Positions 35,124 to 43,608 of a stretch of DNA of 64,000 bases are shown here, piece by piece (position 1 is the stretch's first letter; every line of letters starts with the position of its first letter). The notes below the pieces were generated by a model. It was not told the DNA's origin. It ran no database searches and was given only the letters and a program-made list of their open reading frames with translations. The stretch is from Sphingomonas aracearum (GTDB taxonomy: Bacteria; Pseudomonadota; Alphaproteobacteria; Sphingomonadales; Sphingomonadaceae): NCBI RefSeq assembly GCF_003345355.1, contig NZ_QQNB01000004.1, forward strand, positions 62,001 through 126,000. Reading direction: 5' to 3'. The translations under genes and the position numbers were made by a program.

Positions 35124-35374
35124 TAGCAGGCCCCGTCCGGCTTCCGGTAGAGGCCGTGGATCACCTCCACCATCGCGGTTGGGGACAGACCCTCATCCAG
35201 CATCATCGCGAACAGCGCCTCATCCTCCGCGTCGAGGTCGAGTCCCTCAATCGCGAGATTGGCGCGGGACTCGTCCAGGTCCTCGCGCCACAGCGCTACC
35301 TGTTCGGGCGTACCGCGGGGATAGTCGGCCGAGCGGATTTGTTGTCGGAGGTCATCGAGGTCGAGCATGGTCAT
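35123..35374 (-). CDS. Small acidic protein, possibly VbhA-like
   Basis: An 83-residue protein. The segment SRANLAIEGLDLDAEDEALF, then MMLDEGLS, resembles the antitoxin VbhA pattern (conserved EGL and an acidic helix), but no Fic toxin gene is nearby. The stop codon TAG is partly made by the transposon end; in the unbroken plasmid the gene ended GAC-stop with TAA overlapping the virD4 ATG. It therefore belonged to the mobilisation operon. Function unproven. Confidence 0.6.
   Translation of the reverse strand: MTMLDLDDLRQQIRSADYPRGTPEQVALWREDLDESRANLAIEGLDLDAEDEALFAMMLDEGLSPTAMVEVIHGLYRKPDGAC
35124..35128. repeat. Tn insertion duplication in plasmid (tagca), right of copy A
   Basis: Same bases as 58644-58648 on the other side of the plasmid segment. 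Confidence 0.8.
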
Positions 35375-35421
35375 GCCGTCATCTCCTTTGGACTCGTCAG
35401 CCGGCCCGCCCGGCCCGTCGC

Positions 35422-35937
35422 TCAGCTTTCCGAACCCAGCGCCTCGCGGGCGGCCGCGAGCGCGGCCTTGCCACCTTTGCGCGTCGTCTTCGCCACGCTC
35501 TCGACGGCCTTTTCCACTTTTTGCCCCGCCTTGCGGCCGAGCCCGATCTTCTTGGCCATGACGCGACGGCTCTCCGAATAATTCTCGGCTACCATCGGGT
35601 AGTCGGGCTTGAGCCCGTAGCGCTGGCGGTACTGGTCCGGGGTCAGGCCGTTGGTGGAGAGATGACGGCGCAGCGTCTTGTAGGGCTTGCCATCGATCAT
35701 CGAGACGATGTGGTCCTTCGACGCCAGCGACTTGCGCACCGAGACGGCCGGCACGTGCTCCTGAGAGGCGTCTTCCGCCGCAGGTTCCGCAACCGCTCCA
35801 CCCAGCCCGGACACGGCGGTGTGCATCGAGGTGAGGAACGCCGGCACGTCGTCGGCGGTGGTGCGGGTGTTGGGATTGCTCAGCCAGGCGATGGTGAGTT
35901 CGGTCGCCAAGGTCACGGCATCGGTGTCGTCGGTCAT
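35422..35937 (-). CDS. MucR/Ros-family transcriptional regulator
   Basis: A 171-residue protein. The family core is visible in IVSMIDGKPYKTLRRHLSTN, followed by LTPDQYRQRYGLKPDYPMVAENYSESR and KKIGLGRKAG. The two zinc-binding Cys of the Ros finger are absent, replaced by MIDG context, as in other MucR-like proteins that fold without zinc. The N-terminus of MTDDTDAVTLATELT is typical. It is placed among transfer genes, which it may regulate. Confidence 0.85.
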   Translation of the reverse strand: MTDDTDAVTLATELTIAWLSNPNTRTTADDVPAFLTSMHTAVSGLGGAVAEPAAEDASQEHVPAVSVRKSLASKDHIVSMIDGKPYKTLRRHLSTNGLTPDQYRQRYGLKPDYPMVAENYSESRRVMAKKIGLGRKAGQKVEKAVESVAKTTRKGGKAALAAAREALGSES

Positions 35938-35962
35938 ATCTTCTCCGGTATCGGTAGGACAG

Positions 35963-36352
35963 TCATAGCACTCGGCCCGTTGCGGAATTGGTGGTGCCGG
36001 CTTCGTCAGCATCGCGCGGCATAACGGCAGTTTCCTTATCGTCCGCTTCCGCGTCGAACGCCCGCTTCCCGCGTCGCTTCCACAGCGCGAGCGTGTCGTC
36101 GGCATCGTCATTGCGAGCGCGCCCGACCAGCTCCAGCAACGCGCCGTAGATGGTGGCGCGATCGTCGTCGGCGAGGTCGACCAGGCCGGCCTTCTGGACG
36201 AGGCCGCCCAGCTCGATCAGGTGGCGGGTGCGCTCGCGTCTTTGCACCACCCAGCTCCGCGTATCAGTCCGACGCCGCGCCGCTTCCAGGCGCAGGATCA
36301 GCGCCCGGTTGCGGCGTTCCGCCGTCGCTGTCGCTTCCAGTCTTTCGCGCAC
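35963..36352 (-). CDS. TraD-like conjugal transfer accessory protein
   Basis: A 129-residue protein starting at a GTG inside the end of the next upstream gene. It contains the TraD pattern RRERTRHLIELGGLVQKAGL and IYGALLELVGRA. Such small proteins accompany Ti-type relaxases. The C-terminal tail is low complexity. Start is inferred; overlapping frames suggest coupling with the TraC-like gene. Confidence 0.7.
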   Translation of the reverse strand: MRERLEATATAERRNRALILRLEAARRRTDTRSWVVQRRERTRHLIELGGLVQKAGLVDLADDDRATIYGALLELVGRARNDDADDTLALWKRRGKRAFDAEADDKETAVMPRDADEAGTTNSATGRVL

Positions 36353-36590
36353 CTTTGCGCCCGCGCCGCTGAAAGAAGGCGGCGCCCTTCGCGCGCCACG
36401 CCTCCTTCGCATCGGCATCGGTCGAGGCGACCGCATCGAGTAGCACGCCGGCGAGCGTTTCGAGGTCGAGCGCATCGGCGCCGGTAGAGGTGACGAGTGC
36501 GCCTAGCTGTTCGACGCGACGTGCCTTCAGCCCGCGCGCGCGTTCCTCCAGCGCCTTCAGTTCCGCGTCATAGTCCCGCACCTTGCGCAT
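36264..36590 (-). CDS. TraC-like conjugal transfer accessory protein
   Basis: A 108-residue protein starting MRKVRDYDAELKALEER, with a coiled-coil N-terminus, QLGALVTSTGADAL and WRAKGAAFFQRRGRK, and a disordered Gly/Asp/Pro tail. It resembles small relaxosome proteins encoded divergently from traA. It is transcribed away from the candidate oriT. Confidence 0.7.
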   Translation of the reverse strand: MRKVRDYDAELKALEERARGLKARRVEQLGALVTSTGADALDLETLAGVLLDAVASTDADAKEAWRAKGAAFFQRRGRKGARKTGSDSDGGTPQPGADPAPGSGAASD

Positions 36591-36699
36591 GGGGCCTCCA
36601 TCTTCCGCGTCCAGCCCGAAGCAGCCTAGCAAACGGGGAGGGGAGGGCAAGTCGGATCAGCAAGCGCAACGCAGTCAATCACGAGGAGCAAAGCGAATT

Positions 36700-36731
36700 G
36701 TGAGTGCGCGCTTATACGTCGTTGCCGACGT
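36700..36731. other. Candidate oriT (nick-like sequence plus hairpin)
   Basis: On the minus strand TAAGCGCGCACTC resembles the nick region of Q-type/Ti-type oriT (TAAGTGCGCCCT). A perfect 6-bp hairpin ACGTCG-TTGC-CGACGT follows immediately. It lies between traA and the divergent traC/traD-like genes, the usual oriT position. Confidence 0.45.
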
Positions 36732-36760
36732 GCGCTCAGAAGTGCATGATGGCTGGCGCG

Positions 36761-39688
36761 ATGGCGATCTACCATTTCAGCGCCAAGGTCATCAGCCGTG
36801 CGAACGGCTCCAGCGCCGTCGCGTCCGCCGCCTATCGCTCCGCATCCGAGCTGCACGACGAGCGGCTGGGGCGTAACCACGACTTCTCGAACAAGGCCGG
36901 CGTCATCCATTCCGAGGTGATGTTGCCGAGAGGCGCGCCGGAGCGCTTAAGCGACCGCACCGCACTCTGGAACGAGGTGGAGGCCGGCGAGAAGCGCAAG
37001 GACGCGCAGCTCGCGCGCGAGGTGGAGTTCTCGATCCCGCGCGAGATGAACGAGAAACAGGGCGTTGCGCTCGCCCGTGATTTCGTCGCCGAGCAGTTCG
37101 TGAAGCGCGGGTTGGTCGCCGACCTCAACGTGCATTGGGATAAGGCGAAGGACGGCAGCCCCAAGCCGCACGCACACGTCATGCTGTCGATGCGCGACGT
37201 GGGGCCGGAGGGGTTCGGTCGGAAGAACCGCGACTGGAACAGCGGGGAGCTGTTGCAGGACTGGCGCGAGGCATGGGCCGCCCACGTCAACGAGCGCATG
37301 GCCGAGCTGGGGCTGGAGGGCCGGATCGACCATCGCAGCCACGCCGACCGCGGCATCGAGCTGGAGCCGCAGCACAAGATCGGTCCGGCCGGGATGCGCC
37401 GGCTCGATCGGGGCGAGGATGCCGAGCGCGCCGACGATCACCGGCGGATCGCACGTGAGAACGGCGAGAAGATCGCGGCCGACCCACGCATCGCGCTGGA
37501 CGGCATCACCCGGCAGCAATCGACTTTCACCACCCGCGACCTTGCCACGTTCGCGTTCCGTCATTCGGACGGCAAGGAGCAGTTCGACCGGGTGATGGCG
37601 GCGGTGCGTGCCAGCCCCGAGTTGGTCGCGCTGGGTAAGGATGGCCGCGACCAGGAGCGGTTCACCTCCCGCGACATGATCGCGACCGAGGCGCGGCTGG
37701 AGCGGGCCGGTGACGAGCTGGGCCGCCGCAGCGATCATGGTGTGTCCGAGCGGCAGCGGACGGGCGCGCTGGAAGCGGCCGAGGGGCGGGGGCTTACGCT
37801 GTCCGGCGAGCAGCGCGATGCCTTCGACCATATCACCGGGCACGACGGACTTGCGTCCGTCGTAGGCTATGCCGGCACGGGCAAGTCGGCAATGCTGGGC
37901 GTCGCGCGCGAGGCATGGAGGCGCGAGGGCTACCAGGTGCGCGGCGCGGCGCTGTCCGGGATCGCGGCCGAGAATCTGGAGGGCGGGTCGGGGATCGCGT
38001 CGCGCACCATCGCCAGCCTCGAGCATGGCTGGGCGCAGGGGCGCGACCACCTCGGGCCGAAGGACGTGCTGGTGGTGGACGAGGCGGGCATGATCGGCAC
38101 CCGCCAGATGGAGCGGGTGCTGTCCCATGCCCGTGACGCCGGCGCCAAGGTGGTGCTGGTGGGCGACCCCGAGCAGCTTCAGGCGATCGAGGCGGGCGCG
38201 GCGTTCCGGTCGATCGCCGAGCGGCACGGCGCGGCCGAGATCACCGAGGTTCGGCGGCAGCGTGAGGACTGGCAGAAGGAGGCGACGCGGGCGCTCGCCA
38301 CCGGTCGCACGGGCGAGGCGTTGGACGCCTATGCCGAGCGCGGGATGGTCCACGCGGCTGACACGCGCGAGCAGGCCCGGAGCGAGCTGGTGGACGGGTG
38401 GGATCGCCAGCGCCGCGCCGATCCCGACCAGTCGCGCATCATCCTCACCCACACCAACTCCGAGGTCTGCGAGCTGAACGGTGAGGCGCGCGACCGGCTT
38501 CGCGCGAACGGCGAGCTGGGCGAGGACGTGGCGTTCGCGGCCGACCGGGGCCGCCGCGACTTCGCGGCGGGCGACCGCCTGATGTTCCTGCGGAATGAGC
38601 GGTCGCTTGGGGTGAAGAACGGCACGCTGGGGACGACCGCGCGCGTCACGGCGGAGGGCATGACGGTGCGGCTCGACGGCGGGCGTGAGGTGACGTTCGC
38701 GGCGAAGGATTATGCCGCGGTCGATCACGGCTATGCGGCCACCTTCCACAAGTCGCAGGGCGTGACGGTCGATCGCGCCCACGTCCTCGCGACACCGGGC
38801 ATGGACCGGCACAGCGGCTATGTCGGGCTGTCGCGGCACCGCGACGGCGTGCAGCTTCACTATGGCCGTGACGATTTCGCCGATCAGGGCAAGCTCGCCC
38901 GCGTGCTGTCGCGCGACCGCGGCAAGGACATGGCCGGCGACTATGCGCCCGAGCGCAGCGAGCAGGACCAGGCCCGCGCCTTCGCCGACCGGCGCGAGAT
39001 CCGGTTCCCGGAACTCGCGCGTCAGGTGGTCGAGAAGGTGCGCGACAAGGCGCGCGGCATGTTCGCTGGGTTCAGGCCGAAGACCGCGCCGGAGCAGGCG
39101 ACGTCGCCGGCGGCCAACCGCCCCGCGCCGCCCGCTGGCGAGCGTGGCGACCAGGCCAGGGCGATCCGGGACTATGCCCGCGTTGTGGCCGACGTGCGGC
39201 GAATGAAGGCGCAGGAGTTGCCGGTGTTGCCGCATCAGGAGACGGCGGCACGGCGCGCGATCGAGGCGCTGGACGCGACGCGGCCCGACGCGGCGCGCGA
39301 CCTCGCGTCCGCGATGCAGCGTGATCCAAAGCTGATCGATCAGGCGGCGAGCGGCGACACGGGCGGCGCGGCGCGCGCGATGGCCGAGGAGCAGCGTGTC
39401 CGGCTTGATCCGGATGCACGCGCCGATCGGTTCGTCGAAGGCTGGCAGGCGATGCAGCGTCAGCGTGTCGGGCTGGAGCGAAGCGGCGACACGGCCGGCG
39501 CCGAACGGTTGCAGGCGCGCATGGAGAAGGTGGCGAGCGGACTTGCCCGCGATCCGCAGCTCGAATCCGCGCTGCGCCGTCGTGCGCCCGAGCTGGAGAT
39601 CAGGATCGAGCACGAGCGGTCGATCAGTGACGCATTGGCGCGGTCGATCGAACCGGGCCGGGACCGCGACAGGGGCATGAGCCGGTAA
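36761..39688 (+). CDS. traA: Ti-type relaxase/helicase TraA
   Basis: A 975-residue protein starting MAIYHFSAKVISR; an upstream in-frame ATG exists, but this start is conserved. The N-terminal MobA/MobL relaxase has SAYRSAS-like YRSASELHDERLG and the metal-binding HAHVMLSMRD. A TraI-type helicase follows, with Walker A GYAGTGKSAM and Walker B VLVVDEAGMIG, then GVTVDRAHVLATPGMDRHSGYVGLSRH. It nicks oriT and unwinds the plasmid during mobilisation. The long helical C-terminal tail is Arg/Ala rich. Confidence 0.93.
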   Translation: MAIYHFSAKVISRANGSSAVASAAYRSASELHDERLGRNHDFSNKAGVIHSEVMLPRGAPERLSDRTALWNEVEAGEKRKDAQLAREVEFSIPREMNEKQGVALARDFVAEQFVKRGLVADLNVHWDKAKDGSPKPHAHVMLSMRDVGPEGFGRKNRDWNSGELLQDWREAWAAHVNERMAELGLEGRIDHRSHADRGIELEPQHKIGPAGMRRLDRGEDAERADDHRRIARENGEKIAADPRIALDGITRQQSTFTTRDLATFAFRHSDGKEQFDRVMAAVRASPELVALGKDGRDQERFTSRDMIATEARLERAGDELGRRSDHGVSERQRTGALEAAEGRGLTLSGEQRDAFDHITGHDGLASVVGYAGTGKSAMLGVAREAWRREGYQVRGAALSGIAAENLEGGSGIASRTIASLEHGWAQGRDHLGPKDVLVVDEAGMIGTRQMERVLSHARDAGAKVVLVGDPEQLQAIEAGAAFRSIAERHGAAEITEVRRQREDWQKEATRALATGRTGEALDAYAERGMVHAADTREQARSELVDGWDRQRRADPDQSRIILTHTNSEVCELNGEARDRLRANGELGEDVAFAADRGRRDFAAGDRLMFLRNERSLGVKNGTLGTTARVTAEGMTVRLDGGREVTFAAKDYAAVDHGYAATFHKSQGVTVDRAHVLATPGMDRHSGYVGLSRHRDGVQLHYGRDDFADQGKLARVLSRDRGKDMAGDYAPERSEQDQARAFADRREIRFPELARQVVEKVRDKARGMFAGFRPKTAPEQATSPAANRPAPPAGERGDQARAIRDYARVVADVRRMKAQELPVLPHQETAARRAIEALDATRPDAARDLASAMQRDPKLIDQAASGDTGGAARAMAEEQRVRLDPDARADRFVEGWQAMQRQRVGLERSGDTAGAERLQARMEKVASGLARDPQLESALRRRAPELEIRIEHERSISDALARSIEPGRDRDRGMSR

Positions 39689-39739
39689 AGTTCGTGCTTT
39701 CGGGTAGGTTCGTGCTTTCGCGCGGGAAAGAGGGGCGAC

Positions 39740-40411
39740 ATGGACGAGGACGACCACGAACGGGATGCGGCGGCCGAAGCATTCGAGGGCGTGCGCGGTG
39801 AGCTGGCGTTGCTCCGACGCGCGATCGAAGGGATCGCTGCCCGTGACGATCGGCCCGAACCGCCCGACTATAGCGAGACGCTGGGGCAGATTACGAAGTT
39901 GGCGACCGCCACCTATCAGCGCGCCGAAATCCTGAGGAAGGCGACAGAGGAAGAGTCGGTCGCGCGCCAGGTCGCAGCCCGGATCACCGGAGCCGTCGCC
40001 GAGGACCGGCAGGCGGTGAAGACCGCAGCCGGCGAGCTGCGCGACGTGACGCGCGCGTTACAGAGCATCACCGTGTCAGCACGTCGCGGTGACGAGCAGA
40101 ACCGCTGGCTGGCGTGGACGGCGATAGGCGGGATCGTCGTCGGGATGATCGCTTGGGCCGTATTCGCCGGCATCGTCGCACGTGCCGTCCCGGCGAGCTG
40201 GCAATGGCCTGAGAGGATGGCGGCGCGCACGCTCGCCATGCCGATGTGGGAAGGCGGACAACGCATGATGCGGACCGCAGCGCCCGATGCCTTCGCCAAC
40301 ATCGCGGCAGGTGATCGGATCGTCACCGCTAATCGTGAGGCGCTGGAAGCATGTCGGAAGCGGGTGGACAAGCCGCGTAGGACCGTACGTTGCACCATCA
40401 CGGTGAGCTAG
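39740..40411 (+). CDS. DUF6118-like membrane protein
   Basis: A 223-residue protein: an N-terminal acidic helical region, coiled coil (TATYQRAEILRKATEEE), one or two membrane helices (WTAIGGIVVGMIAWAVFAGI) and a C-terminal region with AGDRIVTANREALEACR. It is a frequent neighbour of TraA in sphingomonad plasmids, and its function is not known. Confidence 0.75.
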   Translation: MDEDDHERDAAAEAFEGVRGELALLRRAIEGIAARDDRPEPPDYSETLGQITKLATATYQRAEILRKATEEESVARQVAARITGAVAEDRQAVKTAAGELRDVTRALQSITVSARRGDEQNRWLAWTAIGGIVVGMIAWAVFAGIVARAVPASWQWPERMAARTLAMPMWEGGQRMMRTAAPDAFANIAAGDRIVTANREALEACRKRVDKPRRTVRCTITVS

Positions 40412-40446
40412 ATCGGATAGACGTTCAACGTGGGATTACAGAGGTC

Positions 40447-40475
40447 AGCTGGAAGAGCAGAGTGCTCTTCCAGCT
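40447..40475 (+). terminator. Long perfect hairpin, probable terminator
   Basis: A 13-bp perfect stem (AGCTGGAAGAGCA) with a 3-base loop, followed by TTTCC. It lies just after the DUF6118-like gene. A short U-tract makes it a moderate intrinsic terminator; it could also be a protein-binding palindrome. Confidence 0.6.
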
Positions 40476-40882
40476 TTCCAACGCTTAACCGTGGGTTATC
40501 TGGAACGCGACGCCGAGCAGCGTAGCGATGCAGCTAATCACGGTAGCGGCAAAAAGGATTTTTTCCTTCATTCCACCGGCCCTAATTGGGCGCGCAGCTA
40601 TCGTGGAGATACACTTCTCCCGTAAGGTCTGGCGCGCCTGTGAGTTACAGCCCGTTTACCGGGCAAGGCGATTACCTAAGACCTTACGGATAAGTGTCGG
40701 GTCTGAAGGCGACCCATCGATCCGTAAGAGCCCCTATCGCTTCGAGAGCAATAAGAGCGGAACGTTATATAAATCGTAACGGACGCGTTTTCAACGTCGA
40801 TCCGAATCGGAATCGATGACGTGTTAAGGCAGGCTTGCATGCTATGGCTGTGAGCTAGCCGACAGGGAGCGGGACCAGGCCG
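40476..40882. other. Gap without a convincing gene
   Basis: Only short random frames. It is lower in GC than the neighbours (stretches such as gagcaataagagcgg and tatataaatcg), consistent with a promoter region for the HNH-like gene and a join between backbone and cargo. Confidence 0.4.
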
Positions 40883-41650
40883 GTGCGCGAGATAGAAGAT
40901 TTCACCGACGACCGATTGAAGGCTTGGTGCATTCATTGCGGCGACCTGATCGCAGATGTCGAAAGTAATCGCGATCACGTCCCGACCAAATCATTTCTTA
41001 CCAAAGCACTTCGCGAGTGTGGTGCCAACTATGATCGCGGCGCGGGTGACGAACTCAGCTATCTGCCGCAGGTTATCGTCTGTAGAAGATGTAACTCCAG
41101 CTTTTCGTCCGATGAGAACTACCTTCTCTGCGTTCTCCACGCGATTATGGCAGGCAGTCTCTATCCCGATCCAGCTAAGCATCCCGAGGCGGCGAGCATC
41201 CTACGCAGCAATCGGAACGTAGTCCGCTCCCTTAAGAGAGGGCCGGACGGACAGACCCTCCTGTTCGATGACTTGCGGCCATTCACGCTTTTTCCAGACA
41301 CAGAAAGGGTTCGGCATGTGATCGTCAAAAATGCTCGGGGACATGCCTATCACGAAATCGGCGAGCCCCTGCATGAAGCGCCGGAACACGTTGCGTTCGT
41401 GCCGCTGGAGCGGCTCAGCACCGATCAGCGCGACGCCTTCGAGTCCACGGGCGTGGACGCGGACCTTGCCGTCTGGCCGGAAGTCGGCAGCCGTATGACT
41501 GTCAATCTACTGGATGAGGAAGCCATGGTCGGGGGCTGGATCACGGTCGAACCAGGCCGCTACCGTTATTCTATCGACTGGTCCGGTGCCGTAACGGTGA
41601 AGACCGTTATATGGGAATACCTCGCCACCGAGACACGCTGGGAGCGATAA
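40883..41650 (+). CDS. HNH-like zinc-ribbon protein, putative nuclease
   Basis: A 255-residue protein from GTG. CIHCG (residues ~16-20), RDHVPTKSFL and VCRRCNSSF form the CxxC...DH...CxxC frame of HNH endonuclease folds, although the final His/Asn is not clear. The C-terminal half is unassigned. It lies directly upstream of the McrB/McrC-like genes and may be part of the restriction island or act alone. Confidence 0.65.
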   Translation: MREIEDFTDDRLKAWCIHCGDLIADVESNRDHVPTKSFLTKALRECGANYDRGAGDELSYLPQVIVCRRCNSSFSSDENYLLCVLHAIMAGSLYPDPAKHPEAASILRSNRNVVRSLKRGPDGQTLLFDDLRPFTLFPDTERVRHVIVKNARGHAYHEIGEPLHEAPEHVAFVPLERLSTDQRDAFESTGVDADLAVWPEVGSRMTVNLLDEEAMVGGWITVEPGRYRYSIDWSGAVTVKTVIWEYLATETRWER

Positions 41651-41877
41651 GGCGCCATGTACTGCGGCATTGCCGGAGCACAGCGAGCCGGGGCAAAAAG
41701 GTCTATTCTTCTGCCGCGTGCGAGGGGCAACGTGTGCGTCGAGTGTGATGCAGCGACGCAGCGGCCAAGGTTCAGGCGATCACCAGAGAGTCCGCAAGCT
41801 TGGCTTAACGGTGATCGCTCTCTATCCCTCTCGGGCTCATGGGCGTTGAGAGCGTTAATTTTCTTGGGGGGTGATCT

Positions 41878-43605
41878 TTGTTCCTATCCGCGTTCGTAGC
41901 AAACGACCCAGCGTCGGTGAACGCCGAGCTGCCAGCTTTCCTCGCGGGATTGGAAACAAAGCGCCAGTTTTCCTGGGCATTTGGTGAGCGCGAGCTCCCG
42001 ACGGGTGTGCCCTCTCGTTTCCTCGATCTCTTTCCCGATGGCGTTGTCCAGAAGCACGACTCATTTGGCATCGTGTATGTCCGGCTGTGGTTGGTTGGCT
42101 TGAACCCCACGCGCCTGATGATCGGCATATTCCTGGGTGCCGAACGGGCACAGCAGTCGGAACCGCGCCGCGCAGCCACCTACATCCGTAACAGGCTCGA
42201 AAGCCTCATAGACCCACTCGAGCGCGAGCGGGGCTTCGCCTACCAAGTCTGGGGCAATCCCGACATATGGTGGGCTGACGACGCCCCCGGCTCGGTCCGA
42301 GCGGTCACACGCCAGCTTGAGCAGTTCATTACCTTCAAGGTCACCGATCCGGACGAGAACAACGTCGACGAAATTGAAGCAGACATCGGCGAACTGGTGA
42401 TGGCGGTCGACGCGGCAATTGACCGCCTCCAACCGATCCGCGAGTTCGGAAAAAACATTCTGTTACTCTACTATGGCGAGAACCTGCCGCCTGCGCCCGT
42501 TGGAGATGGGTTTGGCGAAATGGCGGTTGTGGATGGTAACACTGCCTCAGCGCACGAGGAGCATCCGAAACCGGAAGAGATGGAGGTTACGCCGGAACCT
42601 GACTGGTTCACGAGCCTGCCTGCCATACCTAACCTCGGCGACTTACGCGGCATGCAAGACGCCTACGAGAAAGTGGTTGCTGCCCTAGCGGCCGGCAAGC
42701 ACGTACTTTTGATGGGTGCGCCTGGGGTCGGTAAGACCGAGCTTGCAGAAGCAGTGTGCCGGCAAATTCCGCAGCCTTACGATGTGGTAACTGCAACCTC
42801 GGACTGGACGTCGGTTCACACGATCGGAGGCTATATGCCGGTGCCAATCGCGGGAAGCGACGCCGAGCCGCTCGATTTTATACCCGGCGTCTTCACTGAG
42901 GCGATGGCGGCGAACAAGTGGCTCGTCATTGACGAAATGAACCGCGCGGACATCGATAAAGCATTTGGCGAGATGTTCACACTGCTCGGTGGCAAGCGGA
43001 AGAGCATCATGCTCCCCTATCGCAAGCGCCAGAGCGACGGCAGCTACCGCCGTGTCGTCCTGGGAATGGCGAATACTCAAGAGGCCGAAAGCCACGTATA
43101 TGCCCTCGACCCATCTTGGCGTCTGATTGGCACTATAAATACCTTCGATAAGGCCAGCCTGTTCCAGATGTCGTTCGCGTTCTCACGCCGTGTCGCGGTG
43201 ATCGAGATCGCGATCCCGAATGAGTCGGATTACCGAGCAATCATTGAAACCGCGGCGGCCGTTCTAGACAATGACCAGGATAACACCTTCCACGACGCCA
43301 TCGTCGGGCTGCTCGTTGCGATCTTCGCGATCGAGGGCGGCGCGGGCTTGGGCGCGCTGGGGCTGCGCGTCGGTCCTGCCATCCCGCTAGACATTATCCG
43401 CTTCATCGATCGCATGCGTCGTTTCGAGGACGATCCCGCGACGCTGGTACTGACTGCGCTCGAATCTTATTTGTTCCCACAGTTCGAGGGCCGGCATGAG
43501 CAGACCGCCGACATCGCGGCCGGACTGGCCGCGGCGCTTGGCCTGCAGGCGCTACCTTCAGATAGCATGGCGCGTCTGCGTACCTTTACCGGCGCGATGG
43601 AATAG
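41878..43605 (+). CDS. McrB-like AAA+ GTPase, restriction subunit 1
   Basis: A 575-residue protein from TTG, with GGGGGGTGA just upstream. The N-terminal ~250 residues are unassigned (probably DNA recognition). The AAA+ domain has Walker A GAPGVGKTELA (about residue 280), Walker B with the McrB signature WLVIDEMNRADID, and the NTFD motif in IGTINTFDKAS equivalent to the McrB NTAD. It pairs with the nuclease gene three bases downstream. McrB-like proteins hydrolyse GTP to drive cleavage by their partner. Confidence 0.87.
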   Translation: MFLSAFVANDPASVNAELPAFLAGLETKRQFSWAFGERELPTGVPSRFLDLFPDGVVQKHDSFGIVYVRLWLVGLNPTRLMIGIFLGAERAQQSEPRRAATYIRNRLESLIDPLERERGFAYQVWGNPDIWWADDAPGSVRAVTRQLEQFITFKVTDPDENNVDEIEADIGELVMAVDAAIDRLQPIREFGKNILLLYYGENLPPAPVGDGFGEMAVVDGNTASAHEEHPKPEEMEVTPEPDWFTSLPAIPNLGDLRGMQDAYEKVVAALAAGKHVLLMGAPGVGKTELAEAVCRQIPQPYDVVTATSDWTSVHTIGGYMPVPIAGSDAEPLDFIPGVFTEAMAANKWLVIDEMNRADIDKAFGEMFTLLGGKRKSIMLPYRKRQSDGSYRRVVLGMANTQEAESHVYALDPSWRLIGTINTFDKASLFQMSFAFSRRVAVIEIAIPNESDYRAIIETAAAVLDNDQDNTFHDAIVGLLVAIFAIEGGAGLGALGLRVGPAIPLDIIRFIDRMRRFEDDPATLVLTALESYLFPQFEGRHEQTADIAAGLAAALGLQALPSDSMARLRTFTGAME

Positions 43606-43608
43606 CAA

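Noticed and set aside
36947..39757. 936-codon open frame on the minus strand
   Set aside because: It runs antisense through the relaxase gene; high-GC coding DNA often leaves such frames open, and the sequence has no domain character.
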